A stretch of DNA of 64,000 nt from Deltaproteobacteria bacterium. GTDB lineage: Bacteria; Desulfobacterota; Desulfobacteria; Desulfobacterales; Desulfatibacillaceae. Positions 1 through 13,149 of the stretch are shown piece by piece. The stretch spans positions 1-64,000 of the forward strand of contig JACRLG010000001.1 in NCBI GenBank assembly GCA_016235345.1, read 5' to 3'. The notes under the pieces were generated by a model, which was not told the DNA's origin, did no database searches, and saw only the letters and a list, made by a program, of their open reading frames with translations. Both the position numbers and the translations under genes were made by a program. Numbering within the stretch: the stretch's first letter is position 1; each line of letters begins with the position of its first letter.

Positions 1-32
1 GGGGAAACCTTTTTTTCAAAAAAGGTTTCCCC
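1..32. terminator. Long A/T-rich hairpin, probable bidirectional terminator
   Basis: Perfect 15-bp inverted repeat (1-15 with 18-32, two-base loop). The stem ends in six T on one side and six A on the other, so it can work as a terminator on either strand. It probably closes the gene to the left of the window. Confidence 0.7.
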
Positions 33-66
33 TCCCTCCCCCGCAAATCCTCTCTCGCATTTTTAT

Positions 67-1653
<1,587 letters not shown>

Positions 1654-1721
1654 GCAGGGCAACAAGGCGTGTTATCCGCTGGCTTGAAGGATTTTTACAT
1701 ATTAATAAATCATTTTAATAG

Positions 1722-3371
1722 CTATGGAACTGCTATTAAAGGATGATGAGGATAACTTTGTTCATATTGTGCACAATAAACATTATCTTCAGCAATTAAA
1801 CATGCGACAAATGGCAATCGTATTAAAATCGTACCAGCTTCATTGTTTTGTTGAAATTTTAATGGGTCTATTATAATTTCGCCGACTTTATGTTGGTTTG
1901 CCCAAAATAATTCTGGAATGCTAATTTCAGAAATCCAAAAAGTTTCTGGTAAATAATTCTCAATATCTTTTTTAACGTCACTGTCGGTGATGATATTTTT
2001 TAATGAATCAAGATATATATTTTTTTCACAAATAAAAGTTCTAATGATAAGATGTTTATTTTGATATGCATTATAAAAAAATCTTTTGAAATTGATGTCT
2101 GTTGTTTCAATAATATCCTGCAAGCCATCAACAACTCTATACAAACTTGATACCGCATTAGGCTCTATATTAAAACCATCTATTACGAATGATTTTTCTT
2201 TAGGATATATTAGTACAGCCATCATTTCTGTTTCACCAAAATTGGTATCCATACCATCATTCGGGAGATATTTTCCATTATTATCTTCTTTAGCTTTTTG
2301 CTGGATAGACACTCCCCTAAAAAAATCCGAGTTAATCAAATAATACGGTCCCCAATTATCATCTTGCACAACGAAGTTATCACACCACAAAACACTCGGC
2401 AAATAGTCTATATCCGTTGTATTTTCATCTGCAAAATAAAACTTTAATGAATATGGCCACCAACTATGCGCGTTAAAGGTGTGGCCAATTATTGCTATTG
2501 CATGACCTTCGTGGCCTGGATGCTTAAATAGCAATATTACTGGCAATCTCGATTCTATTGTATGGTACAACACTCTTAAAAATTCGAGTCTATTTTTTAA
2601 TCCATTTAAATCGATAATGGTTGTAGATATTCCATCACATATTGATTCAATGGCTGTACAAATTTGATCAGGGTTTAATCCATCATTTCCCTTTTGCGAT
2701 TTATGGTCTATTCCTAACTTTTCATTTATATCCTCTGCATAAACATTGCAAGCTAAACCTTTGGTAGTCATTTTTATGGCTGCATGCGCACAACAGTTGG
2801 TGTATCCATTTTGTTGCGAAAAATAATCACCGTTCAAAAAAATTGTGCGGCCATCAACTAAAATTTCGGTTTTATAATTATTTAATGTGATCCAATATTT
2901 ATTATCATGTGGCGTAGGCATCAATGTTTCTGTGAGATACGAACGTCTAATATCTCTACCGTCAACAGTATGCAATATATCGCAATGGACAATACAAAAG
3001 CCTATTAGCGCATTTCCATCAATTTTTTCTGAAGGGTCACCATTTCTTTGCATATTAAGAAAAAATATTTTAGTGCACTTTTTTTCCACGAGCCTAAAAC
3101 CATAGTCATCTAATGCCCCAATATATTTTTTACAGCTATTATATTTCTTCCCACAAAATTGTTCTGAACAATCTTCTCCCCCCCAAGTACATTCTTCGGT
3201 ATATATATCTTTAAGCTGTCCATGCATCCTCATCAATGAGAGAACTCGCTGCAAAGGCCTTGGGGAACCAAACTTTTCGGCAAATTGAATGAAACTATTT
3301 TCCACCGCGATATGTCCAGGTTTCATATCATTGACCCCTAAAATTAAAAAAGAGGGCGGCTTTAATGCCAT
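1722..3371 (-). CDS. Papain-like (C39-like) putative cysteine protease, AT-rich island
   Basis: A 549-residue protein with no overall family that I recognise. The middle part reads as a papain-fold peptidase: QQNGYTNCCAHAA (oxyanion Gln 186/187, nucleophile Cys 193 or 194), GHEGHAIAIIGHT (His 290) and QDDNWGPYY (Asp 338). Residues 1-180 are Cys-rich (eight Cys between 61 and 130) and the C-terminal 200 residues are unassigned. No signal peptide or membrane segment is visible. A GAGG ribosome site precedes the ATG. It lies 54 bases behind a 62-residue gene on the same strand and probably shares its message. Base composition is far more AT-rich than its neighbours, which suggests recent transfer. 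The catalytic triad assignment is inferred from motif order only. Confidence 0.7.
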   Translation of the reverse strand: MALKPPSFLILGVNDMKPGHIAVENSFIQFAEKFGSPRPLQRVLSLMRMHGQLKDIYTEECTWGGEDCSEQFCGKKYNSCKKYIGALDDYGFRLVEKKCTKIFFLNMQRNGDPSEKIDGNALIGFCIVHCDILHTVDGRDIRRSYLTETLMPTPHDNKYWITLNNYKTEILVDGRTIFLNGDYFSQQNGYTNCCAHAAIKMTTKGLACNVYAEDINEKLGIDHKSQKGNDGLNPDQICTAIESICDGISTTIIDLNGLKNRLEFLRVLYHTIESRLPVILLFKHPGHEGHAIAIIGHTFNAHSWWPYSLKFYFADENTTDIDYLPSVLWCDNFVVQDDNWGPYYLINSDFFRGVSIQQKAKEDNNGKYLPNDGMDTNFGETEMMAVLIYPKEKSFVIDGFNIEPNAVSSLYRVVDGLQDIIETTDINFKRFFYNAYQNKHLIIRTFICEKNIYLDSLKNIITDSDVKKDIENYLPETFWISEISIPELFWANQHKVGEIIIDPLKFQQNNEAGTILIRLPFVACLIAEDNVYCAQYEQSYPHHPLIAVP

Positions 3372-3425
3372 ACCCTCTTTTTTAATTTTGCATTTTAGAA
3401 TGAATTCACATGAGTCCCCGAATAT

Positions 3426-3614
3426 TTATTCTTCAAGACCAACAGGCACGCGGCCATACTTCCGCTTTTCTGATTCACGAAAGGCCTTGCCGTCTTGCAA
3501 TGCCTTTTCATACCGTGCGCTCATGGCTTTAAGTTTTTCTTTGGTTGCATCTTCTGTCGGGCGCATTTTAAACTTTCTTGCGTCCGACGTTATGCTTAGT
3601 TCTTTCTCACTCAC
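3426..3614 (-). CDS. Small charged protein, partner of the papain-like protein
   Basis: A 62-residue, Lys/Glu-rich, probably helical protein with no signal or membrane segment and no recognised family. The GTG start is supported by a strong ribosome site (GAGGAGGTGGCAAG just before it), so this is likely a real gene despite its size. It is the first gene of a two-gene unit with the cysteine-protease-like protein 54 bases downstream. It could be that protein's substrate, inhibitor or regulator. This is inference from position only. Confidence 0.6.
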   Translation of the reverse strand: MSEKELSITSDARKFKMRPTEDATKEKLKAMSARYEKALQDGKAFRESEKRKYGRVPVGLEE

Positions 3615-3799
3615 CTTGCCACCTCCTCTCTGTTGTTGGCTTGTGTCTTAACCAGCACACAACCATCAAAATAGAATCGCCCGCTTACGCTCGGCACCCT
3701 ATTGGGGTGAATTGCCTAATTGATTTTCTTTAATATGTCAAGGGGGAGTTTTCAACTGATTCAGTTTGAAGCCTTTAAAAAAAACTACTGGCTCGCAAA

Positions 3800-3826
3800 A
3801 AACTTATACCCACGCAATATAAGTTT
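3800..3826. promoter_or_regulatory. 9-bp inverted repeat upstream of the protease-like operon
   Basis: AAACTTATA and TATAAGTTT are perfect inverted arms separated by nine bases, about 190 bases upstream of the 62-residue gene. It could be an operator for that operon or a remnant of its import. No specific regulator is visible nearby. Confidence 0.3.
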
Positions 3827-3903
3827 ACCAAAGCTCTCTGAAAAATACAAGTTTTTTATTTAATAGTTCTTGCTTTAAAATAAAGATGCTCTTGTGCTTC
3901 GCA

Positions 3904-3925
3904 CCCCGGCAACGAGTTGCCGGGG
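3904..3925. repeat. Compact GC hairpin
   Basis: CCCCGGCAAC and GTTGCCGGGG pair perfectly around a two-base loop (GA). No T run follows, so it is more like a dispersed palindrome than a terminator. Confidence 0.5.
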
Positions 3926-3982
3926 CCACCCGCACCGGGGCAATCTGCATTTTCCATCAACTGCTGCTCTCCTGCCTTTTCA

Positions 3983-4024
3983 CTGCCGACTGCCGACTGC
4001 CCACCGCCCACCGCCCACTGCCCA
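3983..4024. repeat. Heptanucleotide tandem repeat
   Basis: Six consecutive 7-base units of the form CYGCCSA (CTGCCGA twice, CTGCCCA, CCGCCCA twice, CTGCCCA), decaying into related sequence up to about 4040. The unit is not a multiple of three and no gene uses it. Confidence 0.8.
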
Positions 4025-4121
4025 CTGCCGCCCGCCGACTTTCCTTTCCGCCCGCCGTTTTCATCAAATTTTTGTAAAACACCCCACTTTGGTCTTTACA
4101 GGGGCGTCAGTCATGAAATAA

Positions 4122-7823
<3,702 letters not shown>

Positions 7824-7855
7824 GCGTCAAGATGTTTGAGGTACAATGTGCAAGG

Positions 7856-7888
7856 GGGGGATTCCGATTATTATCGGAATCCCCCTTT
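7856..7888 (+). terminator. Terminator after nifJ
   Basis: A 13-bp perfect stem (7856-7868 with 7873-7885), loop TATT, followed by TTT. It lies 32 bases after the nifJ stop. Confidence 0.85.
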
Positions 7889-8016
7889 CACGTTTTGGAG
7901 TGCCTTGTTCCCTCTTTCCCTCTTGCTTTTTTTGTGAATCCCCTTCAAAAATCCGGCGAGACATCGTACTGTAACGGGTCCGTTCAAACGGCTCTGTCAA
8001 CGAGGAGGATTTCCCG

Positions 8017-9018
8017 ATGCACCACCCGGACCGCTGCAATTTTTGCGGAATCTGTCTTTCGGAATGCAAATTTGTGGGAATTTCGGCGGAAGACGCCCCC
8101 AATGAAGTGAAAAAGCTGGCCGAAGGCGAGGCCCCGGACTGGCTCGACAAGTGCGTGACCTGCTTTGCCTGCGAGGAGCGCTGTCCCAACCAGGCGGGGC
8201 CGTTTTTCCGGCTGGCCGCGCGGATGGAGGAGTCGGGCCGCTACTTTTCGCCTGAGATGGTGGACGCCATGCACGCCCACTTCGCGGTGAAGGGCGAGTT
8301 CACTCCGCCCAGGGTGGCGGGCCGGGCCGCGAGCCTTTGCACCATCTACACCTTTCTGCCGCCCGAAACCTTCACCGGGGCGCTTTTCGAGGGCCTGCCG
8401 GTGCTGAAGGGGCGGTTTTTCTTCTGCCACATAGTCTATCTCCACATGGGAAACCTCACCCATTCCCAGGAGGAAGCACCCCGCACCATAGAAAGACTTG
8501 CGGCCACGGGCGCAAGCGAGATAGTATTCGTTCACGAAGACTGCTACGCCATGATAAAGGAAGCCAAGGACCGTGGCGCTCCCGTGCCGTTTAAACCAAT
8601 TCATCTTTACGAGCACCTTTTGGAGCGCCTCTCGGAAAACCGAGCAAAAATCAGGCCGCTAAACATGAAGGCGGCCTTTCAGCGCCCCTGCGCCCAGCGT
8701 CTCGCGCCGGAAAAGGACGCCATCCTGGACGAGATTTTCGCCCTCATCGGCGTAACCAGGGTGGAGCGGAAATTCGACAGGGAAAACGCCATCTGCTGCG
8801 GAGAAAACCCCGGGGGAGCCCTTGCCGCAAGGGCGCCCCTCATCGAAATGCGCGGGGCCAACATAGAAGACGCCAGGTCAAACGGAGCGGATGCAATGGT
8901 CTTTCTGTGCCCTGTGTGCATCTCCGCCATGGGGCAACAGGTCCGCGACTCCGGGCTTCCCACGATATTTCTGGTTGACCTGTGCCGCATGGCCCTGGGA
9001 GAGATTGAAGTTCCATGA
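8017..9018 (+). CDS. Fe-S protein, heterodisulfide reductase HdrD/glycolate oxidase GlpC-like
   Basis: A 333-residue cytoplasmic electron-transfer protein. The N-terminus has a CNFCGICLSEC cluster and a second CVTCFACEERCP cluster, both of the 4Fe-4S ferredoxin type. The C-terminal half has the cysteine-rich CCG features of HdrB/HdrD (CCGENPGG around residue 262 and CPVC near 300). Such subunits reduce disulfides or pass electrons between flavoproteins and ferredoxin. The ATG follows an AGGAGG ribosome site. Its last four bases overlap the start of the sigma-54 regulator, so the two are translationally coupled. The physiological partner is not visible in the window. Confidence 0.8.
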   Translation: MHHPDRCNFCGICLSECKFVGISAEDAPNEVKKLAEGEAPDWLDKCVTCFACEERCPNQAGPFFRLAARMEESGRYFSPEMVDAMHAHFAVKGEFTPPRVAGRAASLCTIYTFLPPETFTGALFEGLPVLKGRFFFCHIVYLHMGNLTHSQEEAPRTIERLAATGASEIVFVHEDCYAMIKEAKDRGAPVPFKPIHLYEHLLERLSENRAKIRPLNMKAAFQRPCAQRLAPEKDAILDEIFALIGVTRVERKFDRENAICCGENPGGALAARAPLIEMRGANIEDARSNGADAMVFLCPVCISAMGQQVRDSGLPTIFLVDLCRMALGEIEVP

Positions 9019-10535
9019 AAGACGTACTGGCCTGCCTCCACGAAATAGCCCTGGCCCTCACCGGGACCGACCTCAAACCCTCCCTCTACAGGGTGCTGGA
9101 CATCCTCGCCGACGGAATGGGCATATCGCGCGGAGCCATCACCATATTGAACCCGGCCTCCCGCGAAATCCGCATCGAGGTCTCCCACGGGCTCTCGCCC
9201 ACGGCGGTCAAAAAGGGCCGCTACAAGGCAGGGGAGGGCGTCACCGGCAGGGTCATCGAAACAGGCCAGCCCGCCGTGATCCCACGGGTCAGCAGGGAAC
9301 CGCTCTTTCTCAACCGCACCGGCGAAACAAAACCCGACGGCCAGGAGACCTCCTTCATCTGCGTGCCGGTGATAAAGGGCGACTCCCCGGTGGGCGCGCT
9401 TTCCGTCTCCCTCTCCTACGACCCTGCCTACGACCTGGATCAGGCCGAGCACCTTCTCACCGTGGTGGCAGCCATGGTGGCCCAGAAGGCCGCCCACATG
9501 GAGGCCCTTGCCTGGGAAAAGGAGCTTCACCGGGAGGAATCTCGGAAACTGAAGGAAAAACTCGCCGGAAAATACTCCGTCAACAACATGGTGGGATCAA
9601 GCAACCGCATGAGGGAGGTCTTCCAGATGATCTCCCAGGTCTGCCGGAGCACCGCCACGGTGCTCATAAGGGGCGAATCCGGCACCGGGAAGGAACTGGC
9701 GGCTTCGGCCATCCACTATTCCAGCCCGCGCGCGGAAAAGGCCTTCATCAAGGTCAACTGCGCGGCGCTTCCGGTCAATCTCATCGAAAGCGAGCTTTTC
9801 GGCCACGAAAAAGGGGCCTTCACCGGAGCTGTCCGGCAAAAACCCGGTCGCTTCGAACTGGCCCACAAGGGCACCATCTTTCTGGATGAAATAGGCTCCA
9901 TCGGCCCGGACACCCAGTCGCGCCTTCTGCGGGTCCTTCAGGAGCGCGAGTTCGAGCGGGTGGGCGGCGAAAAAACAATACGGGTGGACGTCAGGGTGAT
10001 AGCCGCCACCAACAAGAACCTGGAACAGGCCGTGGAAGACGGCACCTTCCGGGAGGACCTCTACTATCGCCTGAATGTCTTTCCCATCTACATGCCCCCC
10101 CTGCGTGAACGGAAACCCGACATACTCTTGCTGGCCGAGCATTTCCTGTCCATCTACGCAAAAGAAAACAGGAAGGAAATCAAGCGCTTCTCGACACCCG
10201 CCATCGACATGCTCATGCAGTACCACTGGCCCGGAAACGTGCGGGAGCTGGAAAACTGCATAGAACGCGCCGTTCTCCTGTGCGAAAGCGGAGTCATCCA
10301 CTCCTACCACCTGCCGCCCACCCTCCAGACCGGCGAGGAATCAGGCACCCTGCCCAACCGGGCCTTAGGGGACGCGGTAATATCCCTTGAGCGCGAAATG
10401 ATAATCGACGCTTTAAAAAACACCCAGGGCAACATGGGAAAGGCGGCCCAACTCCTTTCCACGACGCCAAGGAAGTTCGCGTATCGGGCCCAAAAACTAG
10501 GCGTCTCCTTCAAAGACTACCGCCAGGGGGGCTGA
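9015..10535 (+). CDS. NifA-like sigma-54-dependent transcriptional activator
   Basis: A 506-residue bacterial enhancer-binding protein. It has an N-terminal GAF sensor domain (about 15-165), a central AAA+ domain with Walker A GESGTGKE, the sigma-54 contact motif GAFTGA and Walker B-type FLDEIG, then a C-terminal Fis-type helix-turn-helix (about 460-500). The arrangement is that of NifA, but no nif structural genes are visible, so the symbol is not justified. It overlaps the preceding Fe-S protein gene (ATGA), suggesting that a redox or metabolite signal links the two. The only clear sigma-54 promoter I found is far away, upstream of the pilin gene. The stop codon lies inside the stem of hairpin LHE-A. 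Confidence 0.9.
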   Translation: MKDVLACLHEIALALTGTDLKPSLYRVLDILADGMGISRGAITILNPASREIRIEVSHGLSPTAVKKGRYKAGEGVTGRVIETGQPAVIPRVSREPLFLNRTGETKPDGQETSFICVPVIKGDSPVGALSVSLSYDPAYDLDQAEHLLTVVAAMVAQKAAHMEALAWEKELHREESRKLKEKLAGKYSVNNMVGSSNRMREVFQMISQVCRSTATVLIRGESGTGKELAASAIHYSSPRAEKAFIKVNCAALPVNLIESELFGHEKGAFTGAVRQKPGRFELAHKGTIFLDEIGSIGPDTQSRLLRVLQEREFERVGGEKTIRVDVRVIAATNKNLEQAVEDGTFREDLYYRLNVFPIYMPPLRERKPDILLLAEHFLSIYAKENRKEIKRFSTPAIDMLMQYHWPGNVRELENCIERAVLLCESGVIHSYHLPPTLQTGEESGTLPNRALGDAVISLEREMIIDALKNTQGNMGKAAQLLSTTPRKFAYRAQKLGVSFKDYRQGG

Positions 10536-10576
10536 GAGAGCGAGCTGCTGCGTTGTGCTTCTCTCAGCCCCCCTGG
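10523..10576 (+). repeat. Long-hairpin element LHE-A (short form)
   Basis: Arms 10523-10538 and 10561-10576 (CCAGGGGGGCTGAGAG) are perfectly complementary over 16 bp. The loop AGCGAGCTGCTGCGTTGTGC is a variant of the stop-proximal box found in the other copies, and the inner hairpin and distal box are missing. The TGA of the regulator gene lies inside the left arm. It may also act as a terminator. Confidence 0.75.
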
Positions 10577-10701
10577 ACGAGGCTTGAGGGCAAGGGGGCA
10601 AAAGAAAAAAGGAAAAAGTATTGGGTGTCGGCTTTCCTTGCGCGACGTTTTCCTGGCTGGGTTCTGATTTATTAATCATTTCGGGAGGGTTTTAATTCCT
10701 G

Positions 10702-11661
10702 ATGGAAGCTGTTTTTTTCCCCCACACCTATGTTTCGGACGACGCGGCGAGGTTTTTCTCGGCCCTGTTCGGCCCGGTCACCGTTTTTCTGCCCACCGAC
10801 CTGGACGTTCCGGGCAGGTCGCGCCTGGAAGGGCTGGCGGAGGAAAAGGCCCTGGCGCTGGCATTTCCGTTGAAGGAGATAACGGACAGGGCGGCCCTGG
10901 CCTCGGCGCTTCGGGACGCGCATTCAGCCGTGAACCGGGGGCTTACCTCGGACGCGGCGCTCGCAATGGCCCTGTCCGGGCGCACCCCCTTCTACGACGA
11001 CACCCATCCGGGAGCCATCCGGGATCAGGTGAGGGCGGATGGCGCTGTGAAGCAGGAGCCGGATCATTCCACCGAGCTTTTTCTCCATTCGGCCCAGAGC
11101 CTGGATTCCGCCCAGTACGAGGCCGCCCTGGCCCTTCTTGCGGTAAGGCTTAAGGAGGCCGCGCTCTTTCGGAAGCTGAACGGTGAGGATGAAAAGGGCG
11201 ATCCTGCATCCTTCGTGGACGTGCCGCCCCAGGCCGCGTGGCACAGGGTTGACCGGCGCATGAAATTCTTCGGCAGGATGCTCCTGGCCTCCGGCGTCAG
11301 TCCGCAATTCCTGGTGACCCGAAGCAGGGAGGCCGTGGACATCCTGAGAGATGTCCACGGAGACTCCATCATACACGACGGAGAGATGGACGTCTCGATC
11401 CCCCCCACGGCGAATGAACTCCGCGCCGTGCGCGGCATGGCCGAGGGCCTTCTCAAAAAAGGGGCCGAGGGACGCGCCCCGCTTCCGGTCCCCGCCTTCG
11501 GAAGGCCGCCCCTGGATGAGCGCACCATAAAGATGAGGCTTTCCTTCGACGTTGCGGAAATGAACGCGGCGGCCCTTTTCGCGCCCCTTGCGGGAAAGCC
11601 CGCGCCAGCGGATGCTTCGGGGCGCACCGTCATTTGTCTCGCAAGCGGCCCTGATTTGTAA
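10702..11661 (+). CDS. Conserved-looking protein of unknown function
   Basis: A 319-residue protein that I do not recognise. It has no signal peptide or membrane helix and is rich in Ala, Leu, Arg and Asp, as expected for a soluble cytoplasmic protein. A GGGAGGG ribosome site lies some distance before the ATG. Codon use matches the neighbouring core genes. It is followed after 34 bases by a glycosyltransferase on the same strand and may be co-transcribed with it. Two long opposite-strand open frames inside it are shadows. Confidence 0.65.
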   Translation: MEAVFFPHTYVSDDAARFFSALFGPVTVFLPTDLDVPGRSRLEGLAEEKALALAFPLKEITDRAALASALRDAHSAVNRGLTSDAALAMALSGRTPFYDDTHPGAIRDQVRADGAVKQEPDHSTELFLHSAQSLDSAQYEAALALLAVRLKEAALFRKLNGEDEKGDPASFVDVPPQAAWHRVDRRMKFFGRMLLASGVSPQFLVTRSREAVDILRDVHGDSIIHDGEMDVSIPPTANELRAVRGMAEGLLKKGAEGRAPLPVPAFGRPPLDERTIKMRLSFDVAEMNAAALFAPLAGKPAPADASGRTVICLASGPDL

Positions 11662-11695
11662 CAGGCCCGGTGTTTTTGGGAAAGGCGGCGATTTT

Positions 11696-12403
11696 ATGCG
11701 GGGACTTACGGTTTTTTGCCCGGTTTACAACGAGGAGGCCCTCATTGAAGGGAACCTCGCCCGCCTTGTGGACTTCCTGGAAAAAAGCGGGATCGGCCCC
11801 TTTGAGGTCATAATCGGCGAAAACGGCTCCACCGACCAAAGTCCCCGGATTCTTGAAGCCCTTTGCCGAAAGGACGACCGGATTTCCTGGTTTCATCTGG
11901 ATGAAAAAGAGGTGGGAACCGCGTTTTCCGAAGGAATCAGAAGGGCGCGCTACGAGAGATTCGTCACGGTGGACATGGACCTGTCCATTGATCTCGATTT
12001 CATCAACCGGGCCGTGTCGCTTCTTGAAACCCACGACATCGTCATCGGCTCCAAGATCATGGGGAACCAGAAGCGCCCGTGGCTCAGAAAATCCGTCTCC
12101 AACCTCTTCATCATCCTGGCCCGGTTTCTGCTTGGAATAGGCTTTCACGATTATTCCATAGCCGCCAAGGCGTACAGGACCGCTTCCGCCCGCAGATACC
12201 TGGATTTCCTGGATAAAAAGACCTTCTACGTGGTGATAATGGTTCACCTCGCCACCGCCGACGGCCTTAAAATCACCGAAATCCCCGTGTCCTGCCACGA
12301 TATGCGGGAAAGCCGCTTCAACCTTCTGCACGAGGGGGTCTACAAGTTCGGAAACCTGTTTCTGCTGTTTCTGCGGTCGGTGGTGCTGCGAAAAAGGGGA
12401 TGA
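11696..12403 (+). CDS. Family 2 glycosyltransferase
   Basis: A 235-residue GT-A fold glycosyltransferase that probably transfers a sugar from a nucleotide or dolichol-like donor. The N-terminus FCPVYNEE is the typical nucleotide-binding start. GENGSTD and the acidic VDMDLSIDLDF motif fit the DXD metal site. There is no clear C-terminal membrane anchor. The ATG at 11696 is chosen because family similarity starts there and AAAGGCGG precedes it. A longer frame upstream has no support. It may share a message with the unknown protein before it. Acceptor unknown. Confidence 0.8.
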   Translation: MRGLTVFCPVYNEEALIEGNLARLVDFLEKSGIGPFEVIIGENGSTDQSPRILEALCRKDDRISWFHLDEKEVGTAFSEGIRRARYERFVTVDMDLSIDLDFINRAVSLLETHDIVIGSKIMGNQKRPWLRKSVSNLFIILARFLLGIGFHDYSIAAKAYRTASARRYLDFLDKKTFYVVIMVHLATADGLKITEIPVSCHDMRESRFNLLHEGVYKFGNLFLLFLRSVVLRKRG

Positions 12404-12435
12404 TGGGCACAGTCTGAAACGGTTTGCGGTAAGTT

Positions 12436-13149
12436 TCACTCCCACCGTATGACGTGGTTGCCGAAGTCTATGGTGTAGTGGAGGCCGCCCAGGAAGCTCA
12501 TGCCTAATAGGCCGCTGTAGCTTGCGCCCGAATTTGCCTGGGGCAGTATGATGACCTGAACGCCCCTTTTTGTCTTGGGGCCGACCCTTATGTGATCCAG
12601 GGTGGCAAGCCCTGCGGGTATAACCCCGCCGCCCGCCACCTGCATGGCCACCATCTCCGGGTCTTCTATGTTGAGGCGCTCGGCGGTGGCGATATCAATG
12701 GCCGTTACCTGGGCCCCCGTGTCCAGAAGAAGGTTTACGGTCACCTGGCGGCCCTGGTAGCTTAGGGTCACGGGAACGATCACCTGGCTGTTCGATATGG
12801 TGACCCTGGTTTCCTCCCGCTTTTTTATGGAACCCCGCCCCTCCTTCCTTTCCTTCTCGGCCCTTGCCTTGGCCTTCCGATCCTCCTTGCGCCGGGCGTC
12901 CCGCTCCCGCCTCTCACGGTCAAGCTCCTCCTTCTCCTCCGGGGTGAGGGCGTCGGTATCTTCGGAATAGCTTTTAACCGGGGCATTGCCGGCCTTGGGC
13001 ACCTTGCTTGGGTCGTCGGTATAACGCACCTTGCCGTCTTTGTCCACGTAGCGGTAGAACTCGGCCTCGCCTTTGCCCGGAAGGATTGCCACCAGGAAGG
13101 CCGCCAGAAAAAGAAGCGGCAGGAGCTTTAAGCTAGGATGGCTCTTCAT
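12436..13149 (-). CDS. Exported DUF4124 and retropepsin-like aspartic protease protein
   Basis: 237 residues, in order: signal peptide (about 1-28), a DUF4124 segment (FYRYVDKDGKVRYTDDPSKV, 31-50), a highly charged helical linker (65-112), and a retropepsin-like domain with LLLDTGAQVTAID (Asp 143). A single retropepsin domain would have to dimerise to be active. It is predicted to act in the periplasm. The ATG at 13149 is chosen because the hydrophobic signal starts there; the frame upstream reads through the helicase gene. It overlaps the end of recD2 by 17 bases, so the two are probably one operon. Confidence 0.75.
   Translation of the reverse strand: MKSHPSLKLLPLLFLAAFLVAILPGKGEAEFYRYVDKDGKVRYTDDPSKVPKAGNAPVKSYSEDTDALTPEEKEELDRERRERDARRKEDRKAKARAEKERKEGRGSIKKREETRVTISNSQVIVPVTLSYQGRQVTVNLLLDTGAQVTAIDIATAERLNIEDPEMVAMQVAGGGVIPAGLATLDHIRVGPKTKRGVQVIILPQANSGASYSGLLGMSFLGGLHYTIDFGNHVIRWE

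Noticed and set aside
9015-10535. A nitrogen-fixation cluster, given nifJ and the NifA-like regulator
   Set aside because: No nifHDK or assembly genes are present. NifJ is a central pyruvate enzyme in anaerobes and the regulator is a general enhancer-binding type.
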